Source of the DNA: Candidatus Saccharimonadota bacterium
GTDB lineage: Bacteria > Patescibacteriota > Saccharimonadia > Saccharimonadales > Saccharimonadaceae
Length of the DNA: 47,963 bases
NCBI GenBank assembly: GCA_017514125.1
Contig: JAFWKW010000011.1
Span: forward strand, 1-47,963
Reading direction: 5' to 3'
How positions within the stretch are numbered: position 1 is the stretch's first letter; each line of letters starts with the position of its first letter. Of the stretch, positions 1-8,436 are shown in pieces. The notes under the pieces were generated by a model, which was given only the letters and a program-made list of their open reading frames with translations, searched no databases and was not told where the DNA came from. A program made the translations under genes and the position numbers.

Positions 1-1
1 A

Positions 2-193
2 TTGAACTGCTACCAAATCTATGAAGGAAGCACACTGCTCGGTGATTCTAATTTTAAGACTTGGTTTAGCGATGCTTCAATTGCTAAAAAATATATTACT
101 ACATCTTCCATACTGGGGGCTCCGGTAGAGAATGCGAAATGCTCCAATAATGTTTGTTCTCAAAGGTTCCAGAACGGTTCATTGACCAGATGA
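2..193 (+). CDS. C-terminal fragment of a protein with an LGFP-like repeat (partial at left edge)
   Basis: The reading frame is open at the left edge of the window and ends at TGA 191-193, so only the last 63 or so residues of a longer protein are visible. The final stretch (LGAP, then about 15 residues later QRFQNGSLTR) resembles an LGFP repeat, which is found in cell-wall or surface proteins of Gram-positive bacteria and CPR. This resemblance is short and tentative. The stop lies one base from the stop of the convergent PRPP synthetase gene, leaving no room for a terminator. The true start and main domain lie outside the window. Confidence 0.5.
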   Translation: MNCYQIYEGSTLLGDSNFKTWFSDASIAKKYITTSSILGAPVENAKCSNNVCSQRFQNGSLTR

Positions 194-194
194 T

Positions 195-1217
195 TTAGAA
201 AGTTTGGTTGAGATTAAAAATTGAATTAGCGATTTCTGGAGAACAGTCTACGATATGAATAAAGTCGTATTCTTGGTATGCTGGGGGGATATAGGATAAA
301 TTGGTTGTAAACAATGTTTCAAAAAGGGCTTGGTTCTTGGCGTCAATAAAACGTTCTAGGCCGTTGGTAAAAATGGAAAAGGTCGTCATTAGGTAAATTT
401 TGTTAGCCCCCAGTTTTTTTAATAATTTCATGGAACTTAGTAAAGAGTTGCCAGAGGCTATCATGTCGTCTACCAAGAGGATGTCGTATCCCGAAAGAGA
501 TTCGGGACCATTGAATTCATGATATTCGATTGGGTTTTGTCCGTCTTTAAGAATATTGTAATTGCGTCGTTTTTCGAAAAAACCGCTTTCGGTTGCATTG
601 AGAGCTTTTGCGGAGTAATCTGCACGTTTACTAGCACCAATGTCTGGGCTAACCACGAAAAGTTTGTCCCATTTTCTGGTAGAGGCAAATTCTTTTAAGA
701 GTTTGTCTATGGCTGTATGATTGTGAAAGCTCATACCAAAGGGAATTGCGTTTTCGACGGAAGCGTTGTGGACATCAATTGTGATAAGGTTCTTTACGCC
801 ATACCACTCGAGTTCTTTGAGCATCATGGCACAATCGAGGGATTCGGTAGTTTTGCGCTTGTCTTGTCTGCTTTGATAGAGCATCGGCATAACTACATTG
901 ATACGAGCCGCTTGACCGCCTAGGGCACTAATGGCGCGTTTTAGATCTTGGATATGTTCGTCGGGGCTCATATAATGCTTGGTGTTAACTAAATCATAAT
1001 GGGAACCGTAGTTGCCGGGATCGCATAATATATAAACGTCATATCCTGAAAGGTTTTCTTTGGTAATACATTTTCCTTCGCCGTTGTTGAAGCGGATAAA
1101 CTCTGTGTCGGCAATATAGTTTTGATTTTTTGAGTGAAAAAGTTTGTTTAGATATTGATTAACGTTCTGAGCGAGCTCTAGACTACTTGGAGTTGCGATT
1201 AGCTTTATTTGATGCAT
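195..1217 (-). CDS. prs: Ribose-phosphate pyrophosphokinase (PRPP synthetase), divergent
   Basis: The enzyme makes phosphoribosyl pyrophosphate from ribose 5-phosphate and ATP in the cytoplasm. It is 340 aa, slightly longer than the usual 310-320. Family landmarks in order are SRQDKR (116-121, canonical RQDR/K), DVHN (148-151, the D-x-H ATP/metal site), VVSPDIGASKRAD (188-200) and the PRPP loop LLVDDMIASGNSLL (247-260). Several family positions are altered, for example VHN for the usual LHA, so it belongs to a divergent branch. An AAGGAA ribosome site precedes ATG 1217. It is the last gene of a minus-strand operon with a HAD protein and a glycosyltransferase, 12 bases after the HAD stop. That context suggests PRPP feeds nucleotide salvage and possibly a pentose-containing glycan. 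Confidence 0.88.
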   Translation of the reverse strand: MHQIKLIATPSSLELAQNVNQYLNKLFHSKNQNYIADTEFIRFNNGEGKCITKENLSGYDVYILCDPGNYGSHYDLVNTKHYMSPDEHIQDLKRAISALGGQAARINVVMPMLYQSRQDKRKTTESLDCAMMLKELEWYGVKNLITIDVHNASVENAIPFGMSFHNHTAIDKLLKEFASTRKWDKLFVVSPDIGASKRADYSAKALNATESGFFEKRRNYNILKDGQNPIEYHEFNGPESLSGYDILLVDDMIASGNSLLSSMKLLKKLGANKIYLMTTFSIFTNGLERFIDAKNQALFETLFTTNLSYIPPAYQEYDFIHIVDCSPEIANSIFNLNQTF

Positions 1218-1229
1218 AGTAATTCCTTT

Positions 1230-3062
1230 CTAGTATTTACTTATAATCTTGAAGACGTTTTTGGTTTCGTCGGTTGTAAAATTATCTATAAAATCAAACA
1301 TATCTTTGATATTCTTAGTAATAATGTTTTGTTCGATACAATAAGTGTAAAAATAGAAGATAGCTTCAGTACTAATATTATATTCGGGAAATAAGAGTTT
1401 TTGTTTTTTTGTATCTTTGAAATATTGCTCGATACCTATTTTGATGCTGTTGATGGTGTCAGATTTTTTGGTGGTGAGGGTTTCGTCGTTGTAAATAGGA
1501 ATAGCCCTCCCTCCTTTTTTATGAAAGCCGAGAAGTTGTCCGTATGGAGCAGATAAGAAGAATTCGAGAACTAGTGAATACTCATAGAGTTTTTTGTAAG
1601 TAGGGTTTCTTCTGGTATTAAAGAGAAAATTTAACTGACTTTTGGGAGAGTATTCTTTGACATTATCGGAACTGGCTAGATAGATGCCGCAGAGATCTTT
1701 TTTCGACATTTTGGATAGTTCATATTGAATAGTGCCTGAATAGCCAAGATCGATAATCTTGGTGGATGGATTCAGAATGCCAACACTTTGTTTAATATAG
1801 AGAAGGTAATTGTCTCTGGCGGTTTTGGAATTTTTGATAACTTCTGGTGCGTATCTTTTGATAAGAGGTTTGACTTTTTCGTAATCATTAGGCAAGGAAA
1901 TATTAAAATCTTCAAAATCGGCGGAGATATTGAGAATTTGCTTGAGCCAATTTTTTGCGGAGCCATTATAGTCGTTATGGGTAGCGAGGGCTTCTATGTC
2001 TTTAACAGATGTTAAATTGGTAAAAATAGTCGCTTTTCTGCTGGCTAGGAAATAAAAATTTTTACGAGAGGAAAGGCTGTTTATTTCGGTATATTTTTTG
2101 TAAAGTTTTTGGAGATAATAGCCTTCTCTTGAAAGGAATAAGAGTTTGTCGGTTTTTTTAGTGTGATCTTCTAGAAAATTAAAAAACTCTTCAAATATGG
2201 GGCCGTAGAATAGATATCCGAGGGTGTTTAAATCATTGATTTCAGGAGAATTTGAAAAAGGGGAATTAAATAAATATTCGTTGATAATTGTTCCCCAGAA
2301 CAGAGAGTCGCTAGTGGATAAATTGTTTGAAATATAACTATTCAAGGCTGTTTTTTTGGCCAGAGTTTTGCCTGAATCTATTTGAATAGTGCTAATTCCA
2401 AAATCTTTAGGATAAAGAGCATCTGATAAAGAATTATCGCCTATGTGGAGGATTTTTTCGGTTTTGTAATCGTTTTTAACTATTTTCCAGATAGTTTTGG
2501 TGTCTTTACGAGCGTTTAGATGGTTTGACAGATAAAATTTGGAATACCCTTGGTAGCCACATTTTTTAAGCATCTTTTCAATGGTTGATTTTTTTAGATA
2601 CATATCGCTAACGAGAATGATCTTTTTGCCTTTTTCTTTTAGTTCATTCCAAATTTCTAAGGTTTCTTTTCGGGGAATGCAGAGTTCTAATTCGAGAGAC
2701 TCTTCGTATTTTTTAATATTAGAAATATTTTTGATGCCAAAATCGTTTTTTAGAACTTCGTAAATATCATCTATAGTAACATCTCGTCCGAGCTTTTCTC
2801 TGGCTACAGAATCAGCTTTGATACGATTTTCTTTGAAATTTTTGATTTTGAAATGTTCGTCTATAATAGAAAAAATATCTTCGGGAGAATAGATTTTACG
2901 AGTGATTAGGGTATCAAAAATGTCGAATGATATAATATCGGCTTCTTCGGCTTTTTTTGTAATAGTAGCTTTATCTACGACATTGATTGGCGTAGGGATA
3001 ATACTTCTAGTTTCTCCAAGTAAAATTTTTTTGACTCGGTGCTTAATTTTGGAAAGAATCAT
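1230..3062 (-). CDS. HAD-superfamily protein with large C-terminal domain (capsule-locus type)
   Basis: The protein is 610 aa. Residues about 40-225 form a HAD phosphatase-like domain. Motif I is FDIFDTLI (D47, D50), motif II is ILVSDMYL (S152), the motif III lysine is probably in RKDTK (185-189), and motif IV is HIGDNSLSD (206-214). All four motifs are present, so phosphatase activity is plausible. The remaining 350 residues contain LLFLSREGYYLQKLY near position 305, a motif I know from HAD-containing proteins of polysaccharide loci but whose reaction is unknown. Its ATG overlaps the stop of the upstream glycosyltransferase by four bases (ATGA), so the two are translationally coupled. The substrate is probably a phosphorylated sugar or glycan intermediate, but this is inference. 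Confidence 0.7.
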   Translation of the reverse strand: MILSKIKHRVKKILLGETRSIIPTPINVVDKATITKKAEEADIISFDIFDTLITRKIYSPEDIFSIIDEHFKIKNFKENRIKADSVAREKLGRDVTIDDIYEVLKNDFGIKNISNIKKYEESLELELCIPRKETLEIWNELKEKGKKIILVSDMYLKKSTIEKMLKKCGYQGYSKFYLSNHLNARKDTKTIWKIVKNDYKTEKILHIGDNSLSDALYPKDFGISTIQIDSGKTLAKKTALNSYISNNLSTSDSLFWGTIINEYLFNSPFSNSPEINDLNTLGYLFYGPIFEEFFNFLEDHTKKTDKLLFLSREGYYLQKLYKKYTEINSLSSRKNFYFLASRKATIFTNLTSVKDIEALATHNDYNGSAKNWLKQILNISADFEDFNISLPNDYEKVKPLIKRYAPEVIKNSKTARDNYLLYIKQSVGILNPSTKIIDLGYSGTIQYELSKMSKKDLCGIYLASSDNVKEYSPKSQLNFLFNTRRNPTYKKLYEYSLVLEFFLSAPYGQLLGFHKKGGRAIPIYNDETLTTKKSDTINSIKIGIEQYFKDTKKQKLLFPEYNISTEAIFYFYTYCIEQNIITKNIKDMFDFIDNFTTDETKNVFKIISKY

Positions 3063-5161
3063 ATGTTAAATATCCTTTTGACCAAATCTTTGTATTTAGT
3101 GGTGATGTTGCGTTTGGACTTAACTAGTAATTTGACAAAAGAATTGGTGGGGGCAATTGGGACTGGAGTGGGAGTGGTGGTGGTAAGGGCTATGTCGATG
3201 GCTTCTTGACTGGCTTTGATAGGAGGGGTTTGATAAAATTTTGGAGATTTAGTTAATTTGTCTGAATTTTTGTCGGCCATTATGTCGTCTACAATTTTTC
3301 CAAATTCGTCAAAACCTTTGTCGATTGGATAGTCAGCCATAAACTTGGCGCCAGCTAGGGACATTCGTCTTTGTTTGGTTCTGTCGTCTAAGATTTTGAT
3401 GATTGCTGTAGCAATAGCTTCTGGCGTTGGTTCTGCTAATGATATGCTGGAATCTGGCATGTCATAAAGGTTATTTTCTAGATACAGATCTACTACGGGA
3501 AGGCCGGCAGCCATCATCTCGAATGGAATTCTTGAAGGGTTAGATGAACTTAAACATAAACCTACGGTACATTTGTTGTATAATTCGTTGCATTCTTTTG
3601 GTGAAATAATCTTGAGGTTTTTCATATTTTTGGGGATGGGAACGGGGTTGATCTTGGATTCGGAGCCATACAGATATATTTTAGTGTCTGGGCGCATTTT
3701 TTGAACGATTTTTAATGCGGATATGCCGATTCCGGCACAACGACGGGGTTTTTCTGGTTGGAAGATAAAGCAAACGGCGTTTTCTTTTTCGACATCTTTG
3801 AGCGGTCTGTAGATTGAGGTGTTGGCACAAAAATTAAAATAGTGCATGTTCATGCCAAACTCACTATTTATTTTGTGGGTGAGCCAGCGTCCGATGCTGA
3901 TCCCTTCAAAGTTGTTGCGGTAGGTGTTTTCCATTTGTAGGTAAAGCCCTCCTCTTGGTTCAAACCAAGGCTCGAAATCCTGAATAAAATAGGCCTTGCG
4001 TGGAGCTTCTAAGTGATTAATATAGTCGGCTTGGAGGGAATATGTAGCAAAAATAAGATCGTAAGGCTGCCTTAAAGCGATGCCCATGAAAACCTGACAG
4101 AGGCATTTGCCGTAATAGCGTTCGATTTTGTTTGTCATGGAAGCGGAGGTGTTTTCGAAATCTTCTTCTATGTAAATATCGACCTGGTATCCTTTTTTGA
4201 CTAGGGAGTTAGCGTTTTCGATAATAGTGCGAATTCCTCCTGAGCCTTTAATGGGACTAGGGATGATCCAGGCGATACTTTTGGCGGTTTTTTGTCGGAG
4301 CAATTTGACGTCTTTTTCGCTCATCTGGTCTAGTAAACCTCCATAACGGAAAGATTGTCTATGAATTTCGTAGCTGTTTAGCGGCCATTCATCGCGAATG
4401 ATTTTTTGGATTTCTAGAACTTCGTTTACTTCGGTGAATTTTTTGACATCAGTACTAAGTGAGCCGGTATGTTTTCTAAAATAATTAAGGCTTTTTGAAC
4501 AGTAAGCGATTTTTCCGGTTTGTAAAAGTTTGGCGTAGAAAATCCAATCACCGCTGATCTGATACTTGAGGGATTCTTCTAGCAAAGTAGGGATTTTGGG
4601 ATTTTGTTTGAAAACTACGGCTGAAACATTGGGAATAGTGTTCATAATAGACAGGCCGGATTTGATTTCTTCCTCGCCGGTGATAGTGTAATCTTTATTC
4701 CAATGAGTATCGCTGGCGGCTAGCATCCAATCTTTGCAAGAAGTGGCGGTAATATTGCCGTTTTCATCGATTCTATTGCTATCACAATAGGAAATTACAA
4801 CGTCGGGATTGTTGAAACCACGCATGACATTTTCGAGAAAATAAGGAGAAGAGACATCGTCGGCTTCGGCAATCCAAATAAAATCTCCTTTGGCCTCTTC
4901 GAAACCTTTACGCCATTGTTTGAAGGGAGAACCAGAATTCTTTTTGTTTATAATTAGTCTCGCATTTAAGTTGGGATGTTCATCTAGGTATGTATTGATG
5001 ATGCTTACGCTATTGTCGGTAGATAAATCATCTAAGATGATAAGTTCATAAATGGGGTAAGTTTGGTTGATAATAGAATTTAGACGTTCGCCTAGGTATG
5101 GGCCGTAATTATAATTTGGCACGACAACAGATACTTTTTTTGTTACGTATTCCCTATTCAT
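3059..5161 (-). CDS. Two-domain glycosyltransferase (GT2 plus WsaF-like GT-B)
   Basis: This 700-aa fusion has two transferase domains. Residues about 8-250 are a GT-A family 2 domain: VSVVVPNYNYG, then LDDLSTDN and the DXD-type IAEADDVS (97-104). Residues about 290-640 are a GT-B domain starting SIAWIIPSPIKGSGG, similar to WsaF-type rhamnosyltransferases, with the nucleotide-sugar end at RIPFEMMAAGLPVVD. The C-terminal 50 residues are Pro/Thr-rich then basic. Such fusions add successive sugars to surface glycans. It is the first gene of the minus operon and is probably translated from a leaderless mRNA. The GT2 part resembles the gene at 12742-13596 (both share SVIVPNYNYxxYL and SYPIYELIILDD-type segments), so they are likely paralogues. 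Confidence 0.82.
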   Translation of the reverse strand: MNREYVTKKVSVVVPNYNYGPYLGERLNSIINQTYPIYELIILDDLSTDNSVSIINTYLDEHPNLNARLIINKKNSGSPFKQWRKGFEEAKGDFIWIAEADDVSSPYFLENVMRGFNNPDVVISYCDSNRIDENGNITATSCKDWMLAASDTHWNKDYTITGEEEIKSGLSIMNTIPNVSAVVFKQNPKIPTLLEESLKYQISGDWIFYAKLLQTGKIAYCSKSLNYFRKHTGSLSTDVKKFTEVNEVLEIQKIIRDEWPLNSYEIHRQSFRYGGLLDQMSEKDVKLLRQKTAKSIAWIIPSPIKGSGGIRTIIENANSLVKKGYQVDIYIEEDFENTSASMTNKIERYYGKCLCQVFMGIALRQPYDLIFATYSLQADYINHLEAPRKAYFIQDFEPWFEPRGGLYLQMENTYRNNFEGISIGRWLTHKINSEFGMNMHYFNFCANTSIYRPLKDVEKENAVCFIFQPEKPRRCAGIGISALKIVQKMRPDTKIYLYGSESKINPVPIPKNMKNLKIISPKECNELYNKCTVGLCLSSSNPSRIPFEMMAAGLPVVDLYLENNLYDMPDSSISLAEPTPEAIATAIIKILDDRTKQRRMSLAGAKFMADYPIDKGFDEFGKIVDDIMADKNSDKLTKSPKFYQTPPIKASQEAIDIALTTTTPTPVPIAPTNSFVKLLVKSKRNITTKYKDLVKRIFNI

Positions 5162-5169
5162 TGCAGTTA

Positions 5170-5175
5170 ATTATA
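5170..5175 (-). promoter_or_regulatory. -10 box of leaderless promoter for the 5161 operon
   Basis: Read on the minus strand this is TATAAT. Only 8 bases separate it from the ATG at 5161, so transcription would start at or next to the start codon. No Shine-Dalgarno sequence fits in the gap. Confidence 0.6.
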
Positions 5176-5190
5176 ACATAGGTTGTGTGA

Positions 5191-5196
5191 TATAAT
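5191..5196 (+). promoter_or_regulatory. -10 box for the FAD oxidoreductase operon
   Basis: TATAAT lies 20 bases before ATG 5217, with a GGAG ribosome site at 5207-5210. It is back to back with the leaderless promoter of the divergent operon; the two -10 boxes are 15 bases apart. No good -35 box is seen. Confidence 0.5.
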
Positions 5197-5216
5197 GGAA
5201 AAAAATGGAGATGTAG

Positions 5217-6776
5217 ATGAAGAAGAAAACCGTGGTTATTGTGGGTGCGGGCCCAGCAGGTTTGACTGCAGCATACGAACTTTTGGATAAATCAAAAGAT
5301 TTTGATGTGGTGGTTTTGGAAGAATCTGACAAGATTGGGGGGATTTCTCGGACGGTGAATTATAAAGGGAACCGGATGGACATGGGGGGACATAGGTTTT
5401 TCTCCAAAGTACCAGAAGTGAACAAATGGTGGGAAAAAATGATGCCAACCCAAGGATCTTTGCCGTATGACGATAAAGTCTTGGGGCGTAAATCTAATGT
5501 AAAGAAGGGTGGACCGGATCCAGAAAAAACCGACAGAGTGATGCTCAGGCGCAATCGTTTATCGAGAATCTTTTTTAACCAAAAATTCTTTGATTATCCA
5601 GTATCTTTGAAAGCCTCTACGATTAAAAATATGGGCGTGGGGACGACTTTTGTAGTGGGTTGTAGCTATATGAAGAGTGCCGTCCACAAAAAACCGGAAA
5701 AGTCTTTGGAGGATTTTTATATCAATCGATTTGGTAAGAAGCTTTATTCGATGTTTTTTGAAAATTATACCGAGAATTTGTGGGGGAGGCATCCGAGGGA
5801 CATTTCGCCTGAATGGGGCGCTCAGCGAGTGAAGGGACTATCGATTTCGGCAATATTGAAGGATATTTTTGGGAAGACTTTTAAAAAGAAGAATCGTAAA
5901 GTAGAAACATCTTTGATTGAAGAATTTGCTTATCCAAAACTTGGTCCAGGGCAACTTTGGGAACTTACCGCAAAAGAAGTGAAGAAAAAAGGTGGTGAAA
6001 TCATTATGGGGGCTAAGGTGATTGGCGTAAAAAAGAATGCTGAGGATGTGTTGACTGGTGTGGTGTATGAAAAAGATGGTAAGAAGGTGACGCTCAAAGG
6101 TGACTACGTGATTTCTTCTATGCCGATTAAAGATTTGGTGGCGGCAATGAATGATGTGCCCACTAAGTATGCGAAGATTGCGGCAGGGTTACCTTATAGA
6201 GATTATATGACGGTGGGGGTGCTTTCTCATAAGTTGGCGTTAAAGAATGAAACAGATATCAAAACAATTGGAAATATTGTGCCAGATAACTGGGTGTATG
6301 TACATGATAAGAGCGTACAAATGGGGAGATTCCAGATTTATAATAACTGGTCGCCATATCTTGTAAAAGATGTCGAAAATACGGTATGGGTAGGATTGGA
6401 ATACTTTTGTAATGAAGGGGATAAACTTTGGTCAATGACTGATGATGATTTTGCGAAGATGGCAATTGATGAAATGGTAAAAATAAATGTCTTGGATAAT
6501 AAGGATGAAGTAATGGACTATCATGTGGAACGTGTGAAAAAGGCTTATCCGGCGTATTTTGATACTTATGAAAAAATTGACGATCTCCGTGCTTATCTAG
6601 ATAAAATCCCAAATCTTTTCTGTGTAGGGAGAAATGGTCAGCATAGGTATAACAATTTGGATCACTCGATGTGTACTTCTTTTGAGACAGTAAAAAATAT
6701 TATGAATGGGGTGACCGATAAGTCGAATATTTGGGAGGTAAATACGGAGAAGGAATATCATGAAGAAGGTAAATAA
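5217..6776 (+). CDS. FAD-dependent oxidoreductase / UDP-galactopyranose mutase-like flavoprotein
   Basis: The 519-aa protein begins with a Rossmann dinucleotide-binding motif ([17 protein letters not shown]) and continues with an acidic residue of the FAD ribose site ([11 protein letters not shown]). The [11 protein letters not shown] segment is typical of the NAD(P)/FAD amine-oxidase-like proteins found in polysaccharide loci and distantly related to UDP-galactopyranose mutase. A C-terminal FAD-contact region ([19 protein letters not shown]) completes the fold. The reaction is not certain: ring contraction of a nucleotide sugar or oxidation of a lipid-linked sugar both fit. It begins the plus-strand glycan run and overlaps the next gene by 17 bases. 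Confidence 0.72.
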   Translation: MKKKTVVIVGAGPAGLTAAYELLDKSKDFDVVVLEESDKIGGISRTVNYKGNRMDMGGHRFFSKVPEVNKWWEKMMPTQGSLPYDDKVLGRKSNVKKGGPDPEKTDRVMLRRNRLSRIFFNQKFFDYPVSLKASTIKNMGVGTTFVVGCSYMKSAVHKKPEKSLEDFYINRFGKKLYSMFFENYTENLWGRHPRDISPEWGAQRVKGLSISAILKDIFGKTFKKKNRKVETSLIEEFAYPKLGPGQLWELTAKEVKKKGGEIIMGAKVIGVKKNAEDVLTGVVYEKDGKKVTLKGDYVISSMPIKDLVAAMNDVPTKYAKIAAGLPYRDYMTVGVLSHKLALKNETDIKTIGNIVPDNWVYVHDKSVQMGRFQIYNNWSPYLVKDVENTVWVGLEYFCNEGDKLWSMTDDDFAKMAIDEMVKINVLDNKDEVMDYHVERVKKAYPAYFDTYEKIDDLRAYLDKIPNLFCVGRNGQHRYNNLDHSMCTSFETVKNIMNGVTDKSNIWEVNTEKEYHEEGK

Positions 6777-8424
6777 ACTTAAAAACATCAGAAAAAGAGT
6801 TTGGATTAAATACGTGGTGTCGGCTATACTTGGCCTGTGTTCTAGTGTAGCTTATGATTATATTGAAAAAGGTGATTGTCATATTTCTCCTCTAGTTTTC
6901 GTGAGGGCAGGGATTTTGTTTGGCTTGTATTTGGTTTTGTTCTATCTCGTGGAGGTTTTGTTGTCAAAAAAGGACGGCTCGAATAAATTTTTGAGGAACG
7001 GAAAAATTAAGTATTTATTTGGGAATAAAACTCCGTTTTGGAAACAGGCTCTGACTATTGCGGGGATTATTTTTGTAATGTGGTTACCATATTTTGCGGC
7101 TTCATATCCTGGTAATATGAGTAATGATACAACGGGTCAGTTGCCGATGTACTTTGCTATGTTTGACGATCAGAAGGAATATGAAATGCAGGACCAACAT
7201 CCAGTTTTCACGACGATGGTGTTTGGTTCGGTAGTCTATGTAGCGAACTTGATTTTTAACAATATGCATGCGGCTTTGGCGTTTTGTATTTTATTACAAA
7301 TGATGGTAACTGCGCTGGTGTTTGGTTTTGCAATTGTGTGGATGAAGAGAAGATGGAGGATTGCGACCTGGCTTTGTATTGGCATAATTGGATTTTTGAC
7401 GCTTTTTCCGTTGATGCCACTTATGGTGATTAGCCTGTCTAAGGATACCTTTTTTTCGTGGATTTATGTGTTATTTGTGATTGCTTTGTTTGAATTAGTG
7501 CGACAAGACTTTAGAATAATCAATAATAAAAAATATTTAGTAGGGCTAGTTTTGTTATGTCTTTTGATATGTTTGACTAAAAAATTGGGAGTATATATTG
7601 TATCGGGGACTTTGGTGCTATTTATATTATTTTGTAAGCAGCAGTGGAAAATACGACTAAAAATAGCAATACCGTTGGTGCTTTCGGCAGGATTAATGTT
7701 CATAATAATGCCAATAATTATTGCTAATACCGGAATTACTCCTACTCCTAAGAAAGAGATGTTTGGCTTGCCTTTTCAACAGACAGCGTTGACTTATATT
7801 AGGCATGGCGATAGTATGGCTGAAGATGAACTGACCCAGTTAGACAAATTGATGGATTTATCAACTTTGAAGGAGCGATATGTGCCGTATGTAGTAGATC
7901 CAGTGAAAGGACCAGTGAGCGATGATAATGATTTTGGTGCATATATTAAATTGTATATAAAGCAGTTTTTTAAATATCCGGATAGTTATATTGACGCTCT
8001 TGCTTTGCATGTGGCTGGAGTGTTTGTGCCGTATCAAATTTCTCCAATTTTTGATAACCATTGGCACACTTGGAACGGTGGCTATTTTGATGAGGATTTC
8101 TTTGATAAGCCAGATTTTAGTCGAGCACAATCTATTAAATTGCAAGAGTATTATGATTGGCTTACGGATACGCCGATTTTGAATTTGGGTGTGTTCTCGA
8201 TCACCTATGTGGTCTTTATTCCGGCTTGGTACCTTATTTGTTTAATAATGAGAGGGAAGAAAAAACGCGATTTGCTATTATTTGTACCGATATTAGCATC
8301 GTTGGTAGGATTAGCGTTGTCGGCTACAGTGTATGATGGAAATGAAGCAATGCGATACCTGATGCCTTTTGTATATAGTGCTCCTATACTGATAGCTTAC
8401 TCACAGTATTTACTCTATACATGA
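6760..8424 (+). CDS. DUF6020-like polytopic membrane protein
   Basis: This 554-aa protein has roughly ten to twelve hydrophobic segments. The extracellular loop after the third segment carries [18 protein letters not shown] followed by [13 protein letters not shown]. These are the landmarks I associate with the DUF6020 family and with the acidic loop of GT-C glycosyltransferases. A role in transferring sugars from a lipid carrier on the outer membrane face is therefore likely but inferred. Its start overlaps the flavoprotein gene by 17 bases, so it is cotranscribed. The charged N-terminus ([13 protein letters not shown]) supports an inside-positive orientation. Confidence 0.65.
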   Translation: MKKVNKLKNIRKRVWIKYVVSAILGLCSSVAYDYIEKGDCHISPLVFVRAGILFGLYLVLFYLVEVLLSKKDGSNKFLRNGKIKYLFGNKTPFWKQALTIAGIIFVMWLPYFAASYPGNMSNDTTGQLPMYFAMFDDQKEYEMQDQHPVFTTMVFGSVVYVANLIFNNMHAALAFCILLQMMVTALVFGFAIVWMKRRWRIATWLCIGIIGFLTLFPLMPLMVISLSKDTFFSWIYVLFVIALFELVRQDFRIINNKKYLVGLVLLCLLICLTKKLGVYIVSGTLVLFILFCKQQWKIRLKIAIPLVLSAGLMFIIMPIIIANTGITPTPKKEMFGLPFQQTALTYIRHGDSMAEDELTQLDKLMDLSTLKERYVPYVVDPVKGPVSDDNDFGAYIKLYIKQFFKYPDSYIDALALHVAGVFVPYQISPIFDNHWHTWNGGYFDEDFFDKPDFSRAQSIKLQEYYDWLTDTPILNLGVFSITYVVFIPAWYLICLIMRGKKKRDLLLFVPILASLVGLALSATVYDGNEAMRYLMPFVYSAPILIAYSQYLLYT

Positions 8425-8430
8425 TATAAT
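8425..8430 (+). promoter_or_regulatory. -10 box of leaderless promoter for the 8437 gene
   Basis: TATAAT starts at the base after the upstream TGA stop (8422-8424) and ends 6 bases before ATG 8437. No ribosome site is present, so the mRNA should be leaderless. Confidence 0.6.
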
Positions 8431-8436
8431 ATTGGT

